Origin: Geodermatophilus saharensis | GTDB lineage: Bacteria; Actinomycetota; Actinomycetes; Mycobacteriales; Geodermatophilaceae | Assembly (NCBI RefSeq): GCF_900188205.1 | Contig: NZ_FZOH01000009.1 | Location: forward strand, 124,001-188,000 | DNA length: 64,000 nucleotides | Direction: 5' to 3' | Part shown: in pieces, positions 33,897 to 44,768 of the stretch | Numbering within the stretch: position 1 is the first letter of the stretch | Layout of the letters: each line of letters begins with the position of its first letter | Notes under the pieces: generated by a model | Seen by the model: only the letters and a program-made list of their open reading frames with translations | Databases searched by the model: none | What the model was told of the DNA's origin: nothing | Made by a program: the position numbers and the translations under genes

Positions 33897-34331
33897 CTAG
33901 GGGCCGCCACCGTCGGCGGGCTTCTCCGGAACTGCTGTCTTCTCGCTGGGCCGCAGCCAGCGCATCCCGAAGCACGAGGGCACCGGCGCCAGCGGCCCGC
34001 GCCGCCGGTAGGCGCTCGGCGGCTCGCCGACGATCTCGGTGAACACCCGGCTGAACGTGCCCAGGCTGGAGAAGCCGACCGCCAGGCAGACGTCGGTGAC
34101 CGAGCGGTCGGTGCTGCGCAGCAGGAACATGGCCCGCTCCACCCGCCGTCGCCGCAGGTAGCTGTTGGGCGTCTCCCCGAAGGTGGCCCGGAAGGTGCGG
34201 CTGAAGTGCGCCGGCGAGACGTGCGCGATCCGGGCCAGCGCGGCGACGTCGAGCGGCTCGCCGTAGCTGCGGTCCATGGCGTCCCGGGCGCGCAGCATCC
34301 GCCGGTTGGAGTCCTCGCCGGCCCTGCTCAC
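33897..34331 (-). CDS. AraC-family transcriptional regulator (DNA-binding domain only)
   Basis: A 144-residue protein consisting almost only of the double helix-turn-helix AraC/XylS domain (about 15-110), with A-A-L-A-R-I-A-H-V-S-P-A-H-F-S-R-T-F and V-G-F-S-S-L-G-T-F-S-R-V-F as the two recognition units. There is no N-terminal effector domain, so ligand sensing, if any, must come from the short C-terminal tail or a partner. The GTG start has AGGGGGA upstream. It is followed directly by the VOC gene, its most likely target. Confidence 0.9.
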   Translation of the reverse strand: MSRAGEDSNRRMLRARDAMDRSYGEPLDVAALARIAHVSPAHFSRTFRATFGETPNSYLRRRRVERAMFLLRSTDRSVTDVCLAVGFSSLGTFSRVFTEIVGEPPSAYRRRGPLAPVPSCFGMRWLRPSEKTAVPEKPADGGGP

Positions 34332-34359
34332 GGTGTCGTCCCCCTGGGACCCGGCGCCG

Positions 34360-35283
34360 TCAGGGCAGGTGGTCCTCGAGCCAGGAGAGCAGGTCGGTGG
34401 TCACCTCGTCGCGGTTGGTCTCGTTGAAGACCTCGTGCCGCGCGTCGGGGTAGACGTGCTGTTCGACCGGCAGGCCGCGCTCGCGCAGCAGCCCGGCGAG
34501 CGCGGTGACCTGGGCGGCGTCGTCCCCGCCGACCGGGTCGCGCTGTCCCGACAGGACCAGCACGGGCAGCCCGGCCGGCAGGCCGGCCACCGCCTCGGGA
34601 CTCGCCACCCGGGCGGCGAGGGCGAACATCGCGGCGCCGTAGCCGTGGGTGGGCGGCACGTCGTCGCCGCAGAGCGGGTCGGCGAGGTAGGCGTCGACCT
34701 CGGCCGGGTCACGGCTGAGCCAGTCGTACGGCGTGCGGGCGGGCTCGAAGGCCGCGTTGAACCCGCTGAGGGCGTCCATCGGCTGCTCCCCCATGCCGCC
34801 CGCGACCGCGGCCGCCAGCTGCTCGGCCGCGGCGGCGAAGTGCGGGGCGACGCCGATGGGACCGGAGAGCACCAGCCCGTCGAGGTGGCCGCCGTCGCGC
34901 TCGGCCGAGGCCAGCGCCACGACCGAGCCCAGGGAGTGGCCGAGCAGGAACCGCGGGACGTCGGGGTGGTCGGCGGCCAGCCGGTCCCCGAGGTCGCGGA
35001 CGTCGTCGAGGACGGCGTCGCTGGTGGCCGCGTGCCCGGCCGCGGGGTCGCCGAAGCGGCCGGGCCCGGTGGACCGCGCGGTGAGCCCGTGCCCGCGCTG
35101 GTCGAGCGCGGCGACGGCGAAGCCCCGGGCGGTGAGCGCGGACGCCAGCCGGCCGTAGCGGCCGGCGTGCTCGGAGAGCCCGTGCACGACCTGGACGGTG
35201 GCGCGGACCTCGCCGTCGGGCGTCCAGCGGCGCTCGGCCAGCCGCGCGCCGTCGGCGGCGGGGACGAAGGTGGGTTCGGTCAT
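34360..35283 (-). CDS. Alpha/beta hydrolase, monoacylglycerol lipase-like
   Basis: A 307-residue serine hydrolase of the lysophospholipase/monoglyceride-lipase group. The oxyanion motif is V-V-H-G-L-S-E-H, the strand-loop signature is D-Q-R-G-H-G, the nucleophile elbow is G-H-S-L-G-S (Ser near 118), the acid is in S-G-Q-R-D-P-V-G-G and the catalytic His in A-R-H-E-V-F-N-E near 284. No signal peptide is seen, so it is cytoplasmic. The ATG start follows GAGGAGG. It could hydrolyse monoacylglycerols or related esters. Confidence 0.9.
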   Translation of the reverse strand: MTEPTFVPAADGARLAERRWTPDGEVRATVQVVHGLSEHAGRYGRLASALTARGFAVAALDQRGHGLTARSTGPGRFGDPAAGHAATSDAVLDDVRDLGDRLAADHPDVPRFLLGHSLGSVVALASAERDGGHLDGLVLSGPIGVAPHFAAAAEQLAAAVAGGMGEQPMDALSGFNAAFEPARTPYDWLSRDPAEVDAYLADPLCGDDVPPTHGYGAAMFALAARVASPEAVAGLPAGLPVLVLSGQRDPVGGDDAAQVTALAGLLRERGLPVEQHVYPDARHEVFNETNRDEVTTDLLSWLEDHLP

Positions 35284-35334
35284 GGAGCAGGCCTCCTCGG
35301 ACTCGTCGTCGGAGGTCAGCCTGCCCCACCCGGG

Positions 35335-35616
35335 TCAGCCGGTGGCGCGGGACCGGCTCAGCGCCGGAAGCGTCACCGCTGCGGCGGCCCGCTGGGCGAG
35401 CCGGACGACGCGGGCACCGAGCACGAGCGCCGCGACCAGCCCCACCCCGCCGGCCAGGACGGCGACGGTTCCGGGGACGGCGTCGCCCGTGACCGCCAGC
35501 GCGGCGACGGTCACCAGCGCGAGGAGGACGAGGGTGGAGCGCACGCCCCCGGACCTGTGCGCGGGCTTGCCGCAGTGGGACAGGTCGGGATCGCAGTCGG
35601 GCGTGAGCGCGCTCAT
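35335..35616 (-). CDS. Small two-helix membrane protein of unknown function
   Basis: A 93-residue protein with a Cys/His/Asp/Pro N-terminal part (about 1-25, containing two Cys), two hydrophobic helices (about 27-45 and 48-68) and a basic C-terminal tail. I do not recognise a family. The ATG at 35616 is chosen because GGAGGAG lies 6 nt upstream; an in-frame ATG at 35631 overlaps that site. Base composition is normal for the region. It is 51 nt upstream of the lipase-like gene on the same strand and may be co-transcribed with it. Confidence 0.65.
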   Translation of the reverse strand: MSALTPDCDPDLSHCGKPAHRSGGVRSTLVLLALVTVAALAVTGDAVPGTVAVLAGGVGLVAALVLGARVVRLAQRAAAAVTLPALSRSRATG

Positions 35617-35804
35617 CGGCGTCTCCTCCATCGCAGGACCCCGTCACGCCCGATCGACGGCGTGACGCCGGTCACAGCGACGATACGGGCCGGGGCCGGT
35701 TCTGCTCAAGGGGTGATCACCGGGCGGCTCGGACTCGCGGACGACACCGCTGTTCGCCTCTGAGCAGCGGTTTCCCTCCGCACACAGCATGATCGACCGC
35801 TTGT

Positions 35805-35820
35805 TAGAACATATGATCGA
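35805..35820. promoter_or_regulatory. LexA-type SOS box over the promoter of the DUF222-HNH gene
   Basis: TAGAACATATGATCGA matches the mycobacterial/actinobacterial LexA consensus (TCGAAC-N4-GTTCGA, commonly with an ATAT centre) at 14 of 16 positions of TCGAACATATGTTCGA. It overlaps a TATGAT -10 box (35812-35817) that ends 6 nt before the GTG start at 35824, an arrangement suited to repression. The hexamer ATGATCGA is also repeated at 35789-35796. The local sequence is clearly AT-richer than its surroundings. Confidence 0.7.
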
Positions 35821-35823
35821 TCC

Positions 35824-37609
35824 GTGACGGAGGTCCTGGCGGTCGCCCAGCCCCCGGTGGGCTGGGCGTCGGGGCCGCTGGGCGCGGTGCAGGCCGCCGA
35901 CCGGGAGATCGGCCGGCAGACGGCGCTGCGGGCGCGGGCGATCGCTGCCTTTGCCGCGTCGCGGCCGGCGTCGGCCGATCGGCAGCCCGGTGAGGCGGGT
36001 GCGATGGCGGCGGAGCGGTGGGCTTCTCGGGCGGAGGTGCTGCGCCCGGTGAGCGAGTGGGCGACCTCCGAGCTGGCGATCGCGCTGAACGTGAGCACCC
36101 AGCGGGCGGAGGAGGAGCTGGTCCGCTCCCTCACGCTGGTGCACCGGCTGCCGCGGGTGCTGGCCGCGCTGCAGGCCGGGGGTGCTGCACGTCGGGCACC
36201 TGTGGTGCCTGCTCGAGCACGTGGCGCCGATCGCGGAGGACGCGCTGCGCGCCCGGGTGGAATCGGAGCTGCTCTCGTGGCTGGCCGGCCGGTCGGTGAC
36301 CACCCCGGCGCAGCTGGGCGACAAGGTGCGCCGGATGGTGCTCGCCCACGCCGCCCGCGACGCCGCCCGCGACCTGGCCCGCGCCGTCCGCCGGCGCGGC
36401 GTGTCCGCCCGCCCGGACCGGGTGGACGGCATGTCGGTGGTGTCGGCGCTGCTGACCACGCCGGAGGCCGCCACGCTGCTCGCGGCGCTGGGCGCCTACG
36501 CCGACGCGCTGCCCGCCGACCCGGCCGATGGGCGCACCAGGGGGCAGGAGATGGCCGACTGCCTGCTGGAGCTGGTGCTGCGCCCCGGCGAGTGCGGGCT
36601 GCCGCCGGTGCAGGTGGCTCTCACCGTGGTCGCCCCGGCCGGGGCGCTGCTCGGCGGAGACGCCGCGTGCGAGATCGACGGGCAGGTGGTCCCCGCCGAG
36701 GTGGTCCGCGCGCTGCTCGCCGCCCTCACCGGCCACCGGATCGACGCCGCCACCGACACCGAGCCCACCGATCCGGGGCCCACCGGCACGGCGTCGACCG
36801 GCACGGCGCCGACCGGCACGGCGTGCACGTCCGCGGTTGTGTCCGAGGAGGAGGACTTCGCACGCTGGATGGAGGAGATGGAGCGCCGCATCCTGGCCGG
36901 GAAGTTCGACGCCGAACCGGCCCCCTGCTACCTCGACGAGGACGGACCACCACCCGACACCGGGCCCGACGACCCACCCCCGGACCGCCCTGTCTCGCCC
37001 GTCCCGGACGGGTGGTGGGCGCGCGCCGACCGCGCCGTCGACGACGCGAGCACCGCCCTGCTCACCCTCGACCGCGCCCTCGGCCACGCCCGCCGCCTGG
37101 TGGCCACCGCCGAGCGCGCCGACACCGCCGAGGAGACCACCTGGGCAGCCGGCCCCGCCGGCCGCGTCTCGGCCGCGCCCGACGCGCTGACCGCACTGGC
37201 CGCAGCCACCGATCAGGCCCGTGCCGACCTCGCCGGCCTGCTCGGCCGCACCGCCGGCGGCGGGTTGGCCGACCGGCCCCGCCTCGCCCTCACCGACACC
37301 CTCACCGGCGCCCTGCTGGCCCTCACCGACCTGCCCGCCCTGCGGCAGGCCGCCCGCGCCGGCACCGGCCTCGTCGCCCCCGGCGCCAGCCCCGGCTACC
37401 GGCCCGCCGCAGGCCTGGACCGGTACGTGCGCGCCCGCGACCGCTGCTGCCGCTTCATCGGCTGCCGCCACCCCGTCCCCCGCCGCGGCGAACTCGACCA
37501 CCACACCCTCCGGCCCGCCGGGCCGACCACCGCGGCCAACCTGGCCGGCTACTGCACCGGCCACCACCGCCCCACCGCCCTACTGAGCGACGACGCCACC
37601 GGACCTTGA
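35824..37609 (+). pseudogene. DUF222 / 13E12-repeat HNH endonuclease-like protein, frameshifted
   Basis: Two adjacent reading frames together give one DUF222 protein with a C-terminal HNH domain. The first frame (from GTG 35824) ends its homology at L-P-R-V-L-A-A-L-Q-A-G; the second picks up at V-L-H-V-G-H-L-W-C-L-L-E-H-V. The switch falls on a run of five G at 36178-36182; removing one G restores a single frame of about 595 residues. The HNH core is intact (C-R-F-I-G-C-R-H-P, L-D-H-H-T, C-T-G-H-H-R), though the protein stops soon after it, earlier than usual. A short Thr/Gly/Ala repeat lies near 36775-36830. Such genes are often multicopy and SOS-controlled; a LexA-like box precedes this one. 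A sequencing error in the homopolymer is the main alternative. Confidence 0.8.
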
Positions 37610-37681
37610 GAGGGACCAGCGGGAACCGCACGGCCTCCGGCGACGACCATGCACGTGAACACCCGTGCCCCTGGAGGTCCC

Positions 37682-38329
37682 GTGTCGCCGGCCGTCGCTC
37701 GCTCCCCCGCCCCACCGGCGCGCCTCCTGGCGACGGTGGTGCTCGTCCTGGGCCTCCTCCTGGCCGCGCCCGGCACCGCATCGGCGCACACCGCCTTGCG
37801 GGCCACCGAGCCGACGGCCGACACGAGCGTCACCACCGCCCCGCAGGCGGTGACGCTCACCTTCAGCGCCTCCGTGCTCGGCGGTGAGGTCACGGTGGCC
37901 GGGCCCGACGGCACGTCCGTGGGGTCCGGGCCGGTGGCGCACGACGGCGCCGTCCTCACCGCGCCGGTCACGCTGACCGCAGCGGGCCGGCACACCGTCA
38001 CCTGGTCGGCGGTGTCCGACGACGGTCACACCCTGGAGGGCACCTTCGGGTTCGAGTTCGCCCCGGCCGCACCGATCCCGAGCAGCGCCGCACCGACCAC
38101 CACCCCGCCGACCACCGCCCCGCCGACCACCGCCCCGCCGACCACCGCCCCGCCGACCACCGCCCCGCCGACACCCACGCCCGACGAGGCAGCCCCGGCC
38201 ACCGGGACCGACACCGCGTCCGCGTCGTCCGACGACGGGGGCCTCCCCGGCTGGGTGCTCCCTGCCGTCGCGGTGGCCCTGCTCGCCGTCGGCGCGGTGG
38301 TCGTCCTCCGGCTCCGCCGCCGCGGCTGA
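37682..38329 (+). CDS. copC: CopC-domain copper-binding protein with C-terminal membrane anchor
   Basis: An exported copper-resistance-type protein of 215 residues. It has a signal peptide (about 10-36) ending A-S-A before H-T-A-L-R; in CopC the N-terminal His after cleavage is a copper ligand. The CopC beta-sandwich (about 37-130) ends with S-D-D-G-H-T-L-E-G-T-F-G-F, carrying another conserved Asp/His pair. A Pro/Thr-rich stalk made of P-P-T-T-A repeats follows, then a C-terminal transmembrane helix and R-R-R-G. The GTG at 37682, with GGAGG just upstream, is preferred over the ATG at 37649, which has none. No copD or copper ATPase gene is adjacent. Confidence 0.87.
   Translation: MSPAVARSPAPPARLLATVVLVLGLLLAAPGTASAHTALRATEPTADTSVTTAPQAVTLTFSASVLGGEVTVAGPDGTSVGSGPVAHDGAVLTAPVTLTAAGRHTVTWSAVSDDGHTLEGTFGFEFAPAAPIPSSAAPTTTPPTTAPPTTAPPTTAPPTTAPPTPTPDEAAPATGTDTASASSDDGGLPGWVLPAVAVALLAVGAVVVLRLRRRG
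38105..38173 (+). repeat. 15-bp tandem repeat coding for the P-P-T-T-A stalk of CopC
   Basis: About 4.5 copies of the 15-bp unit CCGCCGACCACCGCC, with starts at 38105, 38120, 38135, 38150 and 38165. The copies are nearly identical, so length changes by slippage are likely between strains. The repeat keeps the reading frame. Confidence 0.85.
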
Positions 38330-38360
38330 GCCGCCGCAGCGCAGCCGAGGCCCGAGACGC

Positions 38361-38401
38361 GACGGCGCCGGCTCCGGGCACGTCCCGGGACCGGCGCCGT
38401 C
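38361..38401. terminator. Bidirectional terminator between copC and uvrA
   Basis: GACGGCGCCGG (38361-38371) and CCGGCGCCGTC (38391-38401) pair perfectly over 11 bp, with an inner CCGGG/CCCGG stem after a 2-nt mismatch. It lies between the convergent copC and uvrA stops. Confidence 0.75.
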
Positions 38402-38413
38402 GTGCAGGAGGCG

Positions 38414-41311
<2,898 letters not shown>

Positions 41312-41395
41312 TGTGATCCCTGTCGGTCAGCCGGGCCGGCCGGTCTCGCCGGGCCCTGCATGGTGATGTGGTGGCAGTGTCGAGATGTCGATACG

Positions 41396-41445
41396 GGCAA
41401 CGCCGTCACTGCCCGGGCGCAATCCGTGACGACGGCGACGTTGCC
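41396..41445 (-). terminator. Imperfect hairpin between the amidase gene and uvrA
   Basis: GGCAACG (41396-41402) pairs with CGTTGCC (41439-41445), and inside it GTCAC (41405-41409) pairs with GTGAC (41426-41430). It lies about 18 nt beyond the amidase stop and probably ends that transcript. The same 150-nt gap must hold the uvrA promoter, for which I see no clear boxes. Confidence 0.45.
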
Positions 41446-41462
41446 GTCTGCTGCGGGTGTGC

Positions 41463-42875
41463 TCAGACGGGAGCCGGCGACGGCGCTCCGGCGGGGTCGA
41501 AGACCGGCGCGTGCCGCCGCCAGGGCTGCCGGCGCTCCAGCTCTCCGGCCAGCCAGAGTAGTCGCGTCTCGCTGCCCGGGGGGCCGACCAGCTGGACGGC
41601 CACCGGCACCCCCTCGGGCCGGGTCCCCACCGGCACGACGGCGGCGGGGAACCCGGCCAGGTTCCACGGCGAGGCCCACGGGCCCCAGCGGGCGCCGGCC
41701 GTGACGTTGGCCCACACACCGCGCTCGTGCCAGGGCCGCGCCGGCAGCGGCGGGCCGTTGGTGATGGGGCTGAGCAGCACGTCGAGGTCGTGCTCGGCGA
41801 AGAACGCCGCCGTCCGCGCCCGGAACCGCTCGGCCGTGGCCGGCCGGACCAGGCCGGCGCGCCGGGCCAGCCGGCCGAGGCGGGCGTGACCACGGCTGCG
41901 CGGCTGCAGCGCCGCGTGGTCGAGCCCGAGCGCGGCGGCGTCGTCGTGCGCACCGGCGAACCAGCGGGCGAGGCCGCCGACCGCCGCGTCGAGCGGCACC
42001 ACCGGCTCGCGCTCGACCACGACGTGACCGGCGCCGCGCAGCAGCCGCGCCGTCCGCTCCACCGCGGCGCGGGCCGGGCCGTCGGGGCGGGCGCCGGGGA
42101 CCGGAGACCGGCGGGCGACGGCGACGCGCAGCGGCCGGCCCGGGTCGGGCGGGGCGGCCGGCAACTGCCCAGCGAGCACGGCGGTGCCGAGCGCGAGGTC
42201 GGCGACGGTGGTGGCCAGCACGCCGTTCTCGACCATGCCGTCCCAGTCGAGCGGCAGGGTGGGCACCAGCCCGCGGCCGGGCTTGAGCGTGACCAGCCCG
42301 CAGGCGGCGGCCGGCAGCCGCAGGGAGCCCATCCCGTCGTTGCCCAGGGCCAGCGGCACGACGCCGGCGGCGACGGCGGCCGCGCTGCCGCCGGAGCTCC
42401 CGGCGGGCGACAGGGCGGTGTCCCACGGGTTGCGGGTGACGGTGCCCGGCCCGTCGGTGGCGGCGTAGAGGCACAGCTCGGGCACCCGGGTGACGCCGAC
42501 GACGACGGCCCCGGCGGCGCGCAGCCGGGCGACGACCTCGTGGTCGGCCACGGCCTCCACCCCGGGGTGGTCGGCGCAGCCGTCGGTGACCGTCTCGCCG
42601 GCGACGGCCAGGTTGTCCTTCACCGCCACCGGGACGCCGGCCAGCGAGAGGGACGCGCGGTCGGGCCGGGCGTCGACCGCCGCCGCCTCGGCCAGGGCCG
42701 CCTGCTCGCGGACCACGCGGAACGCGCCGATCCGCGGCTCGACGTCGGCGAGGTGGGCCAGGTGCGCGCGGACCACCTCGACGGCGGAGACCTCGCCGGA
42801 GCGGACCCGCGCGGCGATCTCGGTGGCGGGCAGACCGACGACCCGGCCGCCGCCGGGACCTCCGCTAGCGTCCAT
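41463..42875 (-). CDS. Amidase (amidase-signature family)
   Basis: A 470-residue amidase-signature hydrolase that cleaves carboxamides; the substrate is unknown. The Ser-cisSer-Lys triad is in place: Lys86 in V-A-V-K-D-N, cis-Ser161 in G-S-S-G-G-S, and nucleophile Ser184 in N-D-G-M-G-S-L-R-L-P-A. It could resemble GatA, but a stand-alone amidase is more likely because no gatB or gatC is near. The ATG at 42875 lacks a Shine-Dalgarno; a TACGGT box (42888-42883) 7 nt upstream suggests a leaderless mRNA. It is divergent from the MBL hydrolase gene. Confidence 0.9.
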   Translation of the reverse strand: MDASGGPGGGRVVGLPATEIAARVRSGEVSAVEVVRAHLAHLADVEPRIGAFRVVREQAALAEAAAVDARPDRASLSLAGVPVAVKDNLAVAGETVTDGCADHPGVEAVADHEVVARLRAAGAVVVGVTRVPELCLYAATDGPGTVTRNPWDTALSPAGSSGGSAAAVAAGVVPLALGNDGMGSLRLPAAACGLVTLKPGRGLVPTLPLDWDGMVENGVLATTVADLALGTAVLAGQLPAAPPDPGRPLRVAVARRSPVPGARPDGPARAAVERTARLLRGAGHVVVEREPVVPLDAAVGGLARWFAGAHDDAAALGLDHAALQPRSRGHARLGRLARRAGLVRPATAERFRARTAAFFAEHDLDVLLSPITNGPPLPARPWHERGVWANVTAGARWGPWASPWNLAGFPAAVVPVGTRPEGVPVAVQLVGPPGSETRLLWLAGELERRQPWRRHAPVFDPAGAPSPAPV

Positions 42876-42923
42876 GGGCGCGACCGTAACCGCGATCGCC
42901 GACACTTCTCGAACGGAGGCCCG

Positions 42924-43580
42924 ATGACCTACACCGGCGACGTCGAGGTGGGTGGCCCGGCCGACGTGCGGGAGCTGCCCGGCCTCGTGATCAGCAAGGT
43001 CGCGGTCAGCGAGATGGCCAACAACGCCTACCTGCTGCGCTGCACCGCCACCGGGCAGGCGCTGCTCGTCGACGCCGCGGCCGAGCCGGAGACGCTGCGC
43101 GCGCTGATCGGCGACGCCGACCTGCGCACCGTCGTCACCACGCACGGGCACTGGGACCACCACCGCGCGCTGCCCGACGTCGTCGCGGCCACCGGGGCGC
43201 GGACGGTGGCGCACGCCGCCGACGCCGGCGACCTCCCGGTGCCGGTCGACCGCACCGTGGCCCACGGCGACACCGTCGAGGTCGGTGAGCAGGCGCTCGA
43301 GGTGGTGCACCTGCGCGGGCACACGCCCGGCAGCATCACGCTGGTCTGGCGCGGCCCGGGCGACGCCGGCACGCACGCCTTCACCGGCGACAGCCTCTTC
43401 CCCGGCGGGGTCGGGAAGACCTGGTCGCCGGAGGACTTCAGCAGCCTGATCGACGACGTCGAGCAGCGGCTCTTCGGCGCCCTGCCCGACGACACCTGGG
43501 TCTATCCCGGCCACGGGAAGGACACGACGCTGGGCGCCGAGCGCCCGTCGCTGCCGGAGTGGCGCGCCCGGGGCTGGTGA
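42924..43580 (+). CDS. MBL-fold metallo-hydrolase
   Basis: A 218-residue metallo-beta-lactamase-fold hydrolase of the glyoxalase II-like group. The metal-binding motif T-H-G-H-W-D-H-H lies near residue 73, followed by L-R-G-H-T-P-G-S-I near 133, T-G-D-S-L-F-P-G near 155, and Y-P-G-H-G near 195. Two zinc sites can be formed. The substrate is not clear from the sequence; thioester or hydroperoxide-linked substrates are typical for relatives. The ATG at 42924 has GGAGG upstream. It shares a short divergent promoter region with the amidase. Confidence 0.9.
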   Translation: MTYTGDVEVGGPADVRELPGLVISKVAVSEMANNAYLLRCTATGQALLVDAAAEPETLRALIGDADLRTVVTTHGHWDHHRALPDVVAATGARTVAHAADAGDLPVPVDRTVAHGDTVEVGEQALEVVHLRGHTPGSITLVWRGPGDAGTHAFTGDSLFPGGVGKTWSPEDFSSLIDDVEQRLFGALPDDTWVYPGHGKDTTLGAERPSLPEWRARGW

Positions 43581-43583
43581 GCG

Positions 43584-43670
43584 CTACCGCGTCCGCACCC
43601 GGTACTCCAGGCACCACGACTGCGCCAGTCCCACGCCCGGCGTCCGGTGGCCCTCGACCTCGACGCCGGA
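43584..43670 (-). pseudogene. Possible gene-end remnant (28 codons)
   Basis: On the minus strand a frame ending in TAG at 43586-43584 has 23 of its last 24 codons ending in G or C, with far lower GC at codon position 2, the pattern of real coding sequence here. The peptide ends G-V-G-L-A-Q-S-W-C-L-E-Y-R-V-R-T-R. No start codon gives a plausible gene, and the pattern fades upstream. It may be the 3' end of a deleted gene. I do not recognise the family. Confidence 0.3.
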
Positions 43671-43714
43671 TGTGTCCTCAGTGGCCTCGGCACCGGCAGG
43701 AGGTGGCGTGACCG

Positions 43715-43903
43715 CTACTTCCGGCGGTTCGGGTCGATCTTCCGCAGCCCGCCCATGATCTCCAGCTGTCCCCGCGTGACCGGCCCGTCGTCAGGCTCTC
43801 GCCACACCGTGTACCGATCCACCAGGTCCCAGTAGACCCGGATCTCCTCGGCCGCGTCGCGCATGGCCTGCCGGTCGGCGTCGGTGAAGTAGTGGAACGG
43901 CAT
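43715..43903 (-). CDS. Small hypothetical protein (62 residues)
   Basis: A short, soluble, charged protein beginning M-P-F-H-Y-F-T-D-A-D-R-Q-A-M and ending K-I-D-P-N-R-R-K. It has a balanced amino-acid composition and codon third positions typical of real genes here, and GAGGAG lies 9 nt upstream of the ATG. It is probably mostly helical. No known domain is recognised. It sits between the MBL gene and the SDR gene, in a patch that also contains a possible gene remnant. Confidence 0.6.
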   Translation of the reverse strand: MPFHYFTDADRQAMRDAAEEIRVYWDLVDRYTVWREPDDGPVTRGQLEIMGGLRKIDPNRRK

Positions 43904-43993
43904 GCGCCGAGGCTCCTCGGCCCGGTGACCGGGCGCAACGGAGCCCGGGAGGGCGCGGTGGACCCGGGAGCGGTCCAGCCGCCGACCCGACGC

Positions 43994-44755
43994 TCAGAGC
44001 TGGATGCCGCGGGTGAGGGCGCCGTCGACGACGAGGTTGGTGCCGGTCGTGAAGCTCGACGCCGGGCTGGACAGGAAGACCACGGCGCGGGCCATCTCCT
44101 CCGCCGTCCCCATGCGGCCGGTGGGGTTGAGCGCCAGCGACGAGGCGAACAGCTCCGGGTTCCCGTTCTCGATGCCCTGCCAGAAGCCGCCCTCGAAGTA
44201 CGTGTTGCCCGGCGAGACGACGTTGGCGCGCACCCCCCGCCCGGCCAGCTGGAACGCCAGCCCGGAGACGTAGCCGACGATCGCCGTCTTCATCGTCCCG
44301 TAGGGGCCGGCGGCGAAGTCGGCCTCGCGCCCGGAGACGCTGGAGACCGCGACGATCGACCCGTTCGGGCTGGCCTCCAGGTGCGGCAGCGCGGCGGTGG
44401 CCAGCCGGACGGTGTGCATGAGGTCGACCTCGAAGGAGGCGTACCAGTTCTCCTCCCCCGGCCCGGCCGCCAGCGCGCTGACGTTGGCGACGACGGCGTC
44501 GAGCCCGCCGAGCCGGCCGGCGGCGGCCTCGACCCAGCCGGTCAGGGCCGGCCCGTCCCGGACGTCGAGCCGCACGCCGGTCGCCCGGCCGCCGCGCTCG
44601 GCGACCGCCTTCTGCGTCGCCTCGATCTCCGCGGCGTCGCGGGCGCAGAACTCCACGACGGCGCCCTCGTCGACGAAGCTGTCAACGATCGCGCGGCCGA
44701 TCCCGCGGGTGCCGCCGGTGACGAGCACGCGGGAGCCGGTGAGCTGCAGGTCCAT
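43994..44755 (-). CDS. SDR-family NAD(P)-dependent oxidoreductase
   Basis: A 253-residue classical short-chain dehydrogenase. The cofactor motif T-G-G-T-R-G-I-G is near the start, the catalytic Ser lies in A-V-S-S-V-S-G and the Tyr/Lys pair in P-Y-G-T-M-K; the usual N-N-A-G motif is replaced by A-N-V-S. The C-terminus ends D-G-A-L-T-R-G-I-Q-L as in 3-oxoacyl-reductase-like members. The substrate is unknown. GGAGG precedes the ATG. It lies 13 nt after the acetamidase-family gene and is probably co-transcribed with it. Confidence 0.92.
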   Translation of the reverse strand: MDLQLTGSRVLVTGGTRGIGRAIVDSFVDEGAVVEFCARDAAEIEATQKAVAERGGRATGVRLDVRDGPALTGWVEAAAGRLGGLDAVVANVSALAAGPGEENWYASFEVDLMHTVRLATAALPHLEASPNGSIVAVSSVSGREADFAAGPYGTMKTAIVGYVSGLAFQLAGRGVRANVVSPGNTYFEGGFWQGIENGNPELFASSLALNPTGRMGTAEEMARAVVFLSSPASSFTTGTNLVVDGALTRGIQL

Positions 44756-44768
44756 GGGGTCCTCCCGG

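Noticed and set aside
36131-37567. Minus-strand open frame opposite the DUF222-HNH gene, considered as an alternative explanation for the broken plus-strand gene
   Set aside because: The plus-strand frames show DUF222 and HNH motifs, a promoter and a LexA box; the opposite frame has only Gly/Val/Ala-rich low complexity.
38105-38173. Tandem 15-bp repeats considered as a CRISPR or minisatellite regulatory element
   Set aside because: They are in frame inside copC, have no spacers and code for a plausible Pro/Thr stalk.
41312-41462. Search for a LexA box upstream of uvrA
   Set aside because: No GAAC-N4-GTTC-like sequence was found, unlike in mycobacteria; only a hairpin is visible.
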